64,000 nt of DNA from Platerodrilus igneus (taxonomy: Eukaryota > Arthropoda > Insecta > Coleoptera > Lycidae): contig JARFIW010000835.1 of the NCBI GenBank assembly GCA_036346225.1, positions 1-64,000 of the forward strand, written 5' to 3'. Positions 34,232-44,111 of this stretch are shown piece after piece (position 1 is the first letter of the stretch; every line of letters starts with the position of its first letter). Made by a program: the position numbers and the translations under genes. The notes beneath the pieces were generated by a model that was not told the DNA's origin, made no database searches, and saw only the letters and a program-made list of their open reading frames with translations.

Positions 34232-35959
34232 TGTGCTTCCGTTGAGCCCTTAGACAGCGACATTCGTCAATTTTAGGAATTAAAAAATATTCCCTTCAAG
34301 AAACACATTTCTCCTGAAGAAGAAAAGTGTGAAAATCAATTTGTGGAAAATTATAGACGTAACAATGACGGTCGTTTTGTAGTGTCCTTGCCCTTTTAAA
34401 TTTCTGAACCCTCATTCGTGGGTATGAGATCAATTTGTATTAAAAGATTTTTGTCGTTAGAACGTCGATTGCTAAAAAATCCTGAATTGTATTTGGATTA
34501 TAAAAAATTTATGGAGGATTATTTGACAAGCGGTCACATGGTTCAAGTGGAATCGCCTGAAAATTCGTCGGTTAATGAGAAAATGTATTACATTCTCCAT
34601 CATGCTGTACATAAGCGTGATAGCACTACCACTAAATTGCGTGTGGTTTTCGATGCTTTGTGTCAGGATCAATCTGGAAATTCGTTAAATGATAGCTTGG
34701 CTATTGGCCCTGCTCTGCAAAAGGACGTTGCAGTTTTGTTACTGCACTTTCGTGTACATCCTATCGTAATTACAGCTGACATCAAACAAATGTATCGGCA
34801 GATTTTGGTTAAAAATACTCATCGTGATTATCAACGTATCGTCTGGAGATTTTTTCCGTCGGATCCAATTATGGACTTTAAATTAAATACTGTGACTTAT
34901 GGAGTTTCGTCGTCGCCTTTTTTGGCCTTGCGTACTGTTCAAGAATTGGCAAGGTTAGAGTCGATTAATTTTCCTTTCGCGTCATTGGTATTGGTGAGCG
35001 ATACCTATGTTGATAGCTTAGTCACTGGATGCAATTCGATTGAAGCTGCTAATCAATTAATTGGTGAATTGAATAGTATGTGCACTATTGGTGGTTTACA
35101 GTTAAGAAAATGGAGTAGTAATTGCTCGGAAGTGATGTCCAACTTGAGGGAGTCTCTGTCCAGTTCGGACGCAATTACATTTCAAGATAAAGATAGTGGT
35201 TCAATAAAAATTTTGGACCTTTCGTGTCGCGCTCTTACAGATGCATTTTTATACAACTTAGACGTTGAAGAGCGTACTTACACTAAGCGTAATATTTTGT
35301 CGGTTATCGCAAAAATATTTGATCCTCTCGGTTTGATAGCGCCTTTAGTACTTTTCGCTAAACGTTTAGTTCAAGATCTTTGGCTTTTAGGTCTCGGTTG
35401 GGACCAAGAGCCGCCATTGGAAGTCGTACAAAAATGGAAACATTTTTTGGTTGAATTGCCAGCGGTTTTGAATATTGAGATTTCGCGTCGCATCGTATGT
35501 CATAATTTTAAAAAAGTGGCGTTGCATGGGTTCTGCGATGCTTCTGAAGCCGGGTATGCAGCTGTCATCTATTTTCGTTCGTTCGATTTAGATGGTAATA
35601 TTACCATGTCCTTAGTATGCGCAAAATCGAAGGTTGCTCCTACTAATCGCGTTTCATTGCCCCGTCTCGAATTGTGTGCTGCCGTACTCTTGGCAGATTT
35701 AGTAGATTTCGTGAAAAATACTTATACAGATATTTTATCCTTTAATAATATTTTCGCGTGGTCAGATTCTACTGTTGTTTTGTCCTGGATTCAGTTTTCC
35801 TCGCATAAGTGGAAGACATTCGTTAGCAATCGCATTTCGCATATTCAAGAACGTATTCCTCCATCTTCATGGTTTCATGTTAAGTCCCAGGATAACCGTG
35901 CGGATTGTGCCTCACGTGGACTTTTGGCTTCAGAGTTGGTTCATCATCTATTATGGTGA
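34232..35959 (+). pseudogene. BEL/Pao reverse transcriptase and RNase H
   Basis: The longest surviving frame (34,418-35,959, 513 codons) continues a broken linker (FKKHISPEEEKCENQFVENY, stops near 34230-34400). RT motif A is ITADIKQMYRQI, motif B YGVSSSPFLALRTV, and motif C reads TYVDSLVTG where family members have YVDD, so a catalytic Asp is replaced by Ser. The Peptidase_A17/RNase H region retains its acidic positions: GFCDASEAGYAA, RLELCAAVLLA, AWSDSTVVLSW and NRADCASRG. The frame is long because decay is moderate, in line with ~5% LTR divergence. It would copy the element RNA in cytoplasmic particles. It is inactive as read. Confidence 0.92.
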
Positions 35960-36592
35960 ACAGGACCTTCCTGGTTAGTGCGTCGTAATGAAGAATGGCC
36001 AGTAACATCGCTGTCAAAACCTATAGACTCATCTGAGATGGACACCGAATATCGTACTTTGTCGTTAACAGTTATTATGTCTGAGAATTTCTTAGATTTG
36101 TTGTTGGATAAATTTTCAAAACTGCAGAAAATTTGTAGGATTATTATATCTATTCGTCATTTCGTTCGTAATGTTCAATGTCCGGCAGATTTGCGTTTAA
36201 AATATTCTGATGGTTTGTCTCTAGCTCATCAGCAAGAGGCTATACATTTATTGATTAAGAGAGTTCAAACAAATGTTTTTGTCTAAGACATTGCAAATAT
36301 TAAAACTGGAAAACTTGTTAGTAAACAACTTCGTAGCCTTAGTTCGTTTATAGATAGTCGTGATTTGTTGAGGGTGGGCGGTCGCCTACGTAATTCTGAG
36401 TGGTCGCATGATGCAAAATTTCCAATTTTGCTTCCTCGGTCGCATCGGTTGACTGAAATTATTATCTTAGATTGCCATGAAAGACATTTGCATCCTGGTA
36501 GGGACGGTATCGTTCGGATACCTACAATCAAGACAGCCCAAGAGCTAGTTAAATGTCCTCTAGTGAAACTATGTTTACTGCCAAATACTTAA
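35960..36592 (+). pseudogene. BEL/Pao integrase N-terminal remnant (core deleted)
   Basis: After a stop at 35957 the frame continues with SLSKPIDSSEMDTEYRTLSL and LADLRLKYSD-like sequence to a stop at 36284, then LRVGGRLRNSEWSHDAKFPI and the zinc-binding start IILDCHERHLHPGRDGI. The sequence ends by about 36590 without the integrase catalytic core (D,D-35-E) or the C-terminal DUF5641-like domain. About 120 non-coding bases separate it from the LTR. The internal deletion makes the element shorter than typical BEL/Pao. Confidence 0.85.
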
Positions 36593-36704
36593 TATTTAAT
36601 GGTATGTATACATATATTCACGTATATAAGTTTATCGGTTTAAGTTTCGTAGTTAATAGCTATAATTATTTTTAATATAAAATAAGTTAGTTGATACTTA
36701 TTTT

Positions 36705-36715
36705 GGTGGGTGGGA
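36705..36715 (+). other. Polypurine tract of the BEL/Pao element
   Basis: GGTGGGTGGGA lies directly before the TGTTCGG start of the 3' LTR. It is mostly purine, at the position where plus-strand DNA synthesis is primed. Confidence 0.65.
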
Positions 36716-37121
36716 TGTTCGGTCTTCTTTGTCGCACGTTTGCGTGGTTAATTTTAAGTTATTTTAAATTTGTAGTTGTAAATCAAATAGTAAAACTGTC
36801 ATCCCTTGTTCCCTTATATCCTGCCGTAAAAATTCCTTGTGCATGTGTAAATAAGTTGAAAAAGGGGTAGTGAACACTCTCTCATCGATATCGAAGCAGA
36901 ACAGTCGGTTTTGCGTTCGGTACGTGAGTTAGTCATAGTGCCGCTGAATGCAAATTTATTTGATATACCCCTAAAAAACACAGTGCAAGTGCAACGGAAC
37001 ACGTACTATAATTTCCAATACAGTCCACTTAGTTGAGGAGCAAGAAACTGCAGCTTAGAACAATAAAAAACAGCGGAGGTAAATTGATATAGAAAATTAT
37101 AACCCCCCTCCGCGCTGTACA
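36716..37121 (+). mobile_element. BEL/Pao 3' LTR (plus strand)
   Basis: Starts TGTTCGGTCTTCTTTGTCGC and ends CGCGCTGTACA. It is followed by TTGTA (37122-37126), the 5-bp target duplication whose partner lies, inverted, at 30055-30059. Five-base duplications are usual for BEL/Pao. Confidence 0.92.
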
Positions 37122-37126
37122 TTGTA

Positions 37127-37690
37127 ATTATTCTATAATTATCTTTTTAAAAGTCATTACTATCTGGCCATCTCACCTCACTAATACTTAAAATGTCCAA
37201 CTTTCTTTTTCTCATTTCGACTAATAAATTCGATAACTTATCTATTTTAAGTAATGATCTTACATTCCAATTCCCTATCACTAAATCGAACTCTTGTTTT
37301 AAATTCTTACGATGATGAGCCCCGAGTACCCCCTTCCGGAAATCCGAATGAAGGGGTATTTTACCTCCGGACTAGAATTTTACTTGTGAGCTCTTCATCG
37401 TACATAGTTTGTGTTTAAGGCCATGCATACCTGGGAAATATTGTGGTAGGTTCCCATATCTTTCCACAACGCAGTTTTTAAAGATTTTAGCAAAAAGCCG
37501 TACATGTCACGGCCAAGCCCAAACAACCTTGTAAATTATTGAGGATTGCCCGAGACCAACCGACCCTCCTCCAATATCTTTTAGCCAGCAAGGCTACTGC
37601 CCTTTGTTGCGCCGTTTAATAAGCCTTGTACGGTAAGCAGGCTTACTATAGTAGTATTCTTTGTCTCCTGCTACAGGGACAATTGTATTC
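37127..37690 (-). pseudogene. RTE-B 5' UTR and endonuclease N-terminus
   Basis: Read leftward, the frame gives DILSISEVRWPDSND at about 37200-37160, the start of the endonuclease domain, and breaks off at 37126 at the BEL LTR. The next expected residues (after SND, a short segment and then GVGILLGKRL) are found at 30060 onward. The upstream part resembles an RTE 5' UTR. Its outer limit is uncertain. Confidence 0.75.
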
Positions 37691-38102
37691 ACAATCATTT
37701 GAAAATATGGTTTTTCTCTCATTATCAAGTATTGACAGAGTAAAAAGTAAAAATAATGATATAAATTGAAGCTAGAACTATAGATGTGTCTCTTAATGTA
37801 GAATTATGAATCTATCTAAACTTGAATTCATAGTAAAACCAGTACAACCTCTAAAAATAGTGTACTCACTTTAAACTTCAAACTATTTCTGAGAGTTTAG
37901 TAGACTAATGGTTATGGATCGTTGGTTATTATAAACGTACATTTTAGAACATAGATATCTACAGAATGCAAGATTTCAATATGTAACCTACGAAGTGCTA
38001 ATAATTCCACTACTTTATATAAATTTGTTCCTATTAAATGTGCATGCTTTATTATATTATAAATAATTGCACATTAAAGAAAAAACAAGAATACTAAATG
38101 GG
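37691..38102. other. AT-rich interval, no gene seen
   Basis: No frames or recognisable repeats. Confidence 0.5.
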
Positions 38103-38857
38103 GTTGTGGTTAGGGGTGGGCGATACGGAATTTTGCGTATCGAATATCGATACATATTCTATATCGATATGTATTGATATATCGAATATCGATATATATC
38201 GATACGTATCAATGCGTATCGATATGTATCGATGCGTATCGGTGCGTATCGATACATATCGGTTTGTATCGATGCGTATCGATACGTATCGATGCGTATC
38301 GATGCGTATCGATACGTATCAGTNNNNNACTCGTATCGATACGTATCGATTCGTATCGATGCATATCGATACGTATAGATACGTAGCGGTACGTATAGAT
38401 ATATATAGCGATTCGTATCGGAACGTTTAGATATGTAGATTAAGTATACATATCGAGACGTAGCGATACCTATCGGTACGAATCGATACGCATCTATAAA
38501 TTTTTATACTCTTTCTTTGGGAATAGAATCACAAGATCGTTTTAAAATAATGTATTTACTGACAATTCGATCTTTCACTTAAGATTGTTTGTTTCAAAAT
38601 AATTAAAGTTTCAAGTTTAATATTTGTGACATAGGTATGTATATAGGGGTGGGCGATACGGGATTTTGCGTATCGAATATCGATACATATTCTACATCGA
38701 ATATCAATACGTATCGATACGTATCGATGCGTATCGATACGTATCGATACGTATCGATATATCGATATTTATTTTTTGCTGTATCGGGGGAGTCGATACG
38801 GGGGTCGTATCGATACGTATCGATATATCGATACGTCGACCCAGCCCTAGTTGTGGT
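38103..38857. mobile_element. Non-autonomous hAT-type element made of CGATACGTAT repeats
   Basis: Perfect 8-bp direct repeats GTTGTGGT flank it (38103-38110 and 38850-38857). The ends are inverted: TAGGGGTGGGCGATACG at left, TAGGGCTGGGTCGACG read inward from the right. The body consists of 10-bp steps of CGATACGTAT/CGATGCGTAT at 38150-38480 and 38690-38840. A second left-end-like sequence (TAGGGGTGGGCGATACGGG) occurs internally at 38644, so the element is a partial tandem duplication or a fusion of two copies. The 10-bp unit is its own near-complement, so long frames appear on both strands; they are artefacts. Confidence 0.8.
38324..38328. other. Assembly gap (5 N) inside the palindromic repeat
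   Basis: Five Ns interrupt the CGATACGTAT array. The true length of the array is unknown. Confidence 0.98.
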
Positions 38858-39700
38858 TTTAAGTTTGTATCTCAGATTGGATAGATACACCTAATAAATT
38901 ACTGTATTAGTACAGAAATAAATGGAGTAACAATAGCAATACATACTGAAAGAATCGTTTTCTGGCTCTAGTAGTATTACATAAGCAATTTCTTCTTATC
39001 AATTTTAATCAACTACAAACACCAAACGTAATACGTTTAATTGAAAGGTTCAAGAATGTGGAAAATAAACTATAAACATTCAGTTCGATATATGCCAAAA
39101 AAATATGTTACGTTGGCCACTCCAAAACAAATAAATATACAGTAATTACTGTGGACTGTGATTAATTAAAATAAACAAATTTACTTACACAATAATCAAT
39201 GTGTTAGGTACAAATGAAGGAATCCTGATGAAATAAACTCTCATTAAAACTACTATAATTTTCACAAAATATCTTACACACACTTGAAAAGGTCAATACT
39301 GCCCCCGTTTTTACAAAAACATCAACAGACTTAAACAGACGCGACATACCATTAAAAAATAACAATTAGGCATCACTTCCAACTAAGAATCTGTAAGTAA
39401 AATGATAACTTTGAAATAACTACTGGTCCGCAGTACATGATGGTGCTAAGATTCATGTTTCAATCTCTCCATAAAAGAGAATAGGCCCTGGTAAGAACCG
39501 TTAATATCGTCTCTCAAAACACACATCTTTGAGGCAGGCATTTTTTAAGATTATCCAGTTGGATTGATGTCCAAAGGCTTTATTAGAGAGAGCGTTCAAA
39601 GACCTTTACAGGTAGATGTAAGAGTATTTAGTAAAAGTGTTACAATTTGTATACTACTAAAAAGATTTGCATTTGCTTTTAGAGAACTCATTCCTCACTA
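38858..39700. other. AT-rich interval, no gene seen
   Basis: Nothing recognisable. Confidence 0.5.
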
Positions 39701-39734
39701 CCGAAAGCTAGATGGTGCACTATTTTACTAATCT

Positions 39735-40058
39735 GTGATCAAACGAAACTTGATTAAGTCTTTTAGTGCTTCCGGTATTCGCTTGTTGGATCACGAATAT
39801 GTTTTAAAAAGATTGCTGTGTGAATTCGATGGGAAAGATCCTTCAGTTGATGTGGAAGGTGCACTTAATGCTATGCTTAAGAAGCAGAGATTTGGCAATC
39901 CAGGTCGACCAGAAAAAAAGAAACGACTGACGGTCGCACCCGGTTGTGGTATATCCACGGACTCAAAGGACTTAACGAAAGCTGGATTTAGTTCCAACAC
40001 CGTTGTCGTAGGTAAAGTGGTGGATAACGATTGCAGTAGCAAAGACATTAATTTTTAG
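39735..40058 (+). pseudogene. C-terminal fragment of a pogo/Tigger (CENP-B-like) transposase
   Basis: The 107-codon frame starts NLIKSFSASGIRLLDHEYVL and ends in a basic tail RPEKKKRLTVAPGCGIST. In pogo/Tigger/jerky-type DDE transposases a '...I..GF...GI.P.D...VL.RL' segment followed by a KKKR-x-VxPG-x-S tail forms the C-terminus. No DDE core or CENP-B helix-turn-helix is found upstream, so this is a truncated copy. A second small frame at 40111-40323 could be a continuation but shows no family motif. Identification is by motif only. Confidence 0.5.
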
Positions 40059-42207
40059 AACTTTAGAAACAGATGTATAGGAGCGATTTCGCTATGAAAT
40101 TGACTAGTATGTGTTAGCGAAATTTTCTTCGCAGCGGCGAAGGGAAACATACGCATATTTGAGTGACAACAGAAATTTATCTACAAATTGTTATCACCTG
40201 CAGAAATCCATCGAGAAACATAAAACACAATTTAAAGTTGTTGCCGATGATGTTTTAGTGATAGAAGCGAATATAGTTTTGAAGTTTAAGCGACTCGCAC
40301 AAAGAAGTTTGACCAAGATCTGAAAGCGTATTACGAATTTGTCACTAGTGTTCCAGTTGTTGAAGTTTTGAATAAGAATGTTCCATTTTTAGGGTCGTGA
40401 CCCTTATAAGGTATTTACAAGATCACTCTCGTGTCCGTCCGTCCGTCTGTCACAAAGGTTTTTCTCGAAAACTATGTAACGTAGGAATTTGAAATTTGGC
40501 ACAATGCTAGGTCTTTATGGCGCGCACATATATCGACAGTCAGAAAATAGAAAAAAATATTGTTAGATTAAAATGGCGAGAGTTAATTCGGTCAAAAGCA
40601 AAAAAGTTTTAATAAATATATCGTGTGAAGTATCATTTGAAAGAGGATTCTAAAAGGCTTCAAAAAATATATATTTTTTATAATTTTCAGTCCAGTAGTC
40701 TTTTTGATATTGCTCAAAATATGTCAAAAATGACCGTTCCTCCCCCTGTTCTCCTACATTTCCAAAGCTAAAATTTAAATTTTAATAGGGATAGTAGCTA
40801 TTTAGTCATAGATTATCGGAAAACTGCGTTTTTCGACAGTGTAATAGTTGCTGGGAAAATTTTTTTTAAACACGTAATAGACAACGTATTTACTAATGTT
40901 CCAGTACAATGTGGGACAATATATTCATTTTTCAGTTATCACAATCAAATTTGAATAAGCTTTAAATCATCATCATCATTAGGTCTTCAGTCCTAGAACT
41001 GGTTGGACGCGTACCCTCATTGTTTCCCAGTCTGAACCAACCTACACATTTCCCTGAAATTTGCAGTCTGCATCTATCACTATCTGTGTGCTAAAGTCTG
41101 ATCTCGGTCTGCTTCTACCTCTCTTTTCCTATCTCTATTTGTAGTATATCCCATACTATTCCCCAGAAATGCCTTAGAACGTATCTTGTCCTTCTATTTC
41201 TCCTATTTTTATTTTCCACAGATATCTTTATTCCTCTACTAATTCTACAACCTATTTGTTATTTGTCCATGCTACCATCTTCATACGTCTGAAGCACAAC
41301 ATTCCAGAAGGCTCCTATCTCTTTCTGTCTGCTTTTTCTACTGCCCCTATTTTATAGATGTACTGTACTGTGCTCCACACTCTGATTTGAACAGTTTTCT
41401 TCTTGTATCTATCTTGGTTGTCTTTGATCATAGCTGCTGTTTTATCTTGTGTGATGCAGTTCGGTCACCTTCTATTGTTTTACAGTTATATATCCTATTT
41501 CCCCGATATTCAGTGGTGTATGAAGGGGGGTAAGCAACCTTTAGCTGCCAAGTTGACCCCAGTTTTTCCAATTTATCCTTTCGCACAATCAACATTAGTT
41601 GAAAATATTTCACAACCAACACCTGTAGTTGTTTATAATAATCATCAGATTTAAGAGCACTTGTTTTTTCGTCATTGGATTTTACATTTTGAAACTGGTT
41701 GAACTTGTGCCTCAGCTCATTTATGTTCTGCGCTAGCCTACACCGTTCCCTGCAATTCTCCCAACAGTCGATATACATCGCGATTCGCTTCTATTGTTTT
41801 CTAATTATATGCCCTATTTCACCGAGATTCAGTGGTATGTGAAGGGGATTAAGCAGCCTGTGGCTGCCAAGGTCTCCCTAACACTTAGACATCTGCCGTA
41901 TTCATAGTCTACAAATAAATCCTTTCGCACAATTAACATTAGTTGAGAGTATTGCAAAACCAATATCTGTAGTTGTTTATAATAATCACCATGTTTAAGT
42001 ACAGTTATTATTTTTGTCATTAGTTTTTCCATCTAGCGACTGGTTGGAAGCTCATCTCCATTGATTTTTATTCTGAGCTAGCCTACACATTTCCCTGAAA
42101 TTTTCACAACCTACATCTTTCACTATCTGTGTGCAGTAGTCTAACCTAGGTCTACCTCTACTTCTCTTTTTTCCTATCTTTGCTTCTAATATATTCCGCA
42201 CTATTCC

Positions 42208-43310
42208 CTAATGTCTTAGTATGTGACCTATTATCCTATCTCTCCTATTTTTTACTGTTTTCCACATAGTTGTTTCTTCCCCTACCATTTCTAGTACCTC
42301 TTTGTTCTTAACTTTGTCTGTCCATGGTGTCTTCAACATACGTCTGTAACACCACATTTCAAAGGCTTCTACCTTTTTCTTGTCTGCTTTTCCTATTATC
42401 CAGGCTTCACAGCTATACAGTGCTGTGCTCCACAAATATGTTTTAAGCAATCTTTTCCTTGTTTCTATGTTTGTGGTCTTTGAACACAGTAGTTGCTTTT
42501 TCTTGTTAAATGTAGCACGACCTTGTGCTAATCTTACTTTATATCTTTTGTACTTTTCCCATCTTGCGTTATTTGACTTCTTAGGTAGCAGAATTCCTTA
42601 ACCTCTTGCAAGTTCTCGTTACCTATTTGTATTCTTGTTTTTGATTTATTATCCTCTCTTTTGCATACTAGAACTTTAGTTTTAATATTGTTAATTTTTA
42701 TACAATATCCCTCCGTTAGAACTGTTTCCATTTCATTAAGAGCAGCTTCTAACTCTTCCTTGCTAGATGCTAATATCGCTATATCATCTGCAAATCTAAG
42801 CATATTAATCTTTTGTCCCTGCATATTAATTCCAAATGTCTTCCTGCATTTGACAGTATTCATTGCCTCTTCTACGTATAAGTTAACAATTAATGGGGAT
42901 AAGAGACATTCCTGTCTCACCCCTTACCTAATATTTACTTCTCTACTTACTTGCTCTAATTCTATTACTGCTGTTTGTTCTTTGTATAAGCTATGTACTA
43001 CTCGTCTATTCTTATAACTCATTCCAATCTTTTTTGGCATTTCGAACATTTTTAACCATTTTACATTGTCGAATGCTTTTTCCAGATCTACAAACCCTAT
43101 ATATACGCTTTTCCCCTTCTCTATTGTTTTCTTCATTATCACCCTCAGAGCTAAAATAGCTTCTCGTGTTCCCCTGTTTCGCCTAAACCCAAATTGATCT
43201 TCTCCCAGTATTTCTTCAGCTCGTTTTTCCATTCGTTTTGGTACAATTCTAGTTAATATTTTTGAAACGTGTGCTGTTAAGCTTATTGTTCGAAAATTAT
43301 CACATCTATC
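42208..43310 (-). pseudogene. RTE-A reverse transcriptase (broken frames)
   Basis: Pieces in minus order: EDQFGFRRNRGTREAILALR, VYIGFVDLEKAFDNVKWLKM (motif A region), then RQECLLSPLIVNLYVEEAMN (the usual G of the QGCLLSP block is E), MLRFADDIAILASSKEELEA (motif C intact), NLQEVKEFCYLRSQIT, and the C-terminal WSTALYSCEAWIIGKADKKK and WCYRRMLKTPWTDKVK. At least three frame interruptions. It would prime from nicked chromosomal DNA. Confidence 0.9.
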
Positions 43311-43318
43311 CGCGCCTC

Positions 43319-43968
43319 TTTTTCAACGAACTTCGTTCGTTTATGAAATCGATTTGTCGTCCGTCTGTCCGTCCGAGGCCTTTCTAATGGTCGGACATCA
43401 ATGTGTGATACATCAATCGATTCAGCTCGGTGTCCTGAGCTTAAGTTTTGATGTCAGTTGAAATCGGGCCACGGGGGCGCCGTGCCCCCGCGATATTCCG
43501 TCGGGAAAATTAAAATTTCAAATAGGTCCAAAATTAATGTGCGATACATATTTGGACTCCCCTAACATAGCTGAGTCGAAATATGGTACCCCCCACAAAA
43601 TCTGACCACGAATACCCGACCCCCCCCCGGGAAATTAATTTTTATCAAAAATTTCAAATAGGTCCAAAATTAATGTGCGATACATATTTAGAATCCTCTG
43701 AAAAACTGAATCGAAATATGATGCCCCTTATTTACACACACACACACAACACACATACATACATACATACACACACATATATAGCTTTTAAAATATTTAT
43801 TCAATAAAATAAAATATATTAAAATGTCTCTTTTGAGGTTTATAAATTTTTATATTTTATCTGAATACTTATAATTATTACAACATAATAATTTTAATTT
43901 CTTTAAATTGTTTTAAAGTAAGTCTACATTTGGAAGTTCGTTGCGACAATGCCTTGCATTTTCAACTT
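43319..43968. mobile_element. Unidentified ~650-bp insertion in RTE-A
   Basis: The segment interrupts RTE-A between CCGCGCCT and TTTGGTATAG, which are nearly adjacent in copy 1. It begins TTTTTCAACGAACTTCGTTCG-like and ends GAAGTTCG...TTTTCAACTTG. It contains GTCCGTCTGTCCGTCCG, a GC-rich patch (GGGGGCGCCGTGCCCCC), a ~45-bp motif repeated at about 43513 and 43643 (TTTCAAATAGGTCCAAAATT), and a CA/CATA microsatellite (43736-43780). No coding sequence. I could not define a clean target duplication. Confidence 0.55.
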
Positions 43969-44111
43969 GTTTGGTATAGTTACTAGGATGTTACGTTTGA
44001 AATCTTTGGGTATCTCGCTTGTCTCATACATATAGCTTACAAGTCGGAAGAGACGTTCTATTACTGCTTGTCCAGCAGCTTTTAGAGTGTCTGCATGCAC
44101 CTTATCTGTAC

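Noticed and set aside
38098..38894. Isoleucine/tyrosine/arginine-rich repeat proteins (RIDTYRYVS-type) on both strands
   Set aside because: The self-complementary 10-bp CGATACGTAT repeat opens frames on both strands automatically. One frame also crosses assembly Ns.
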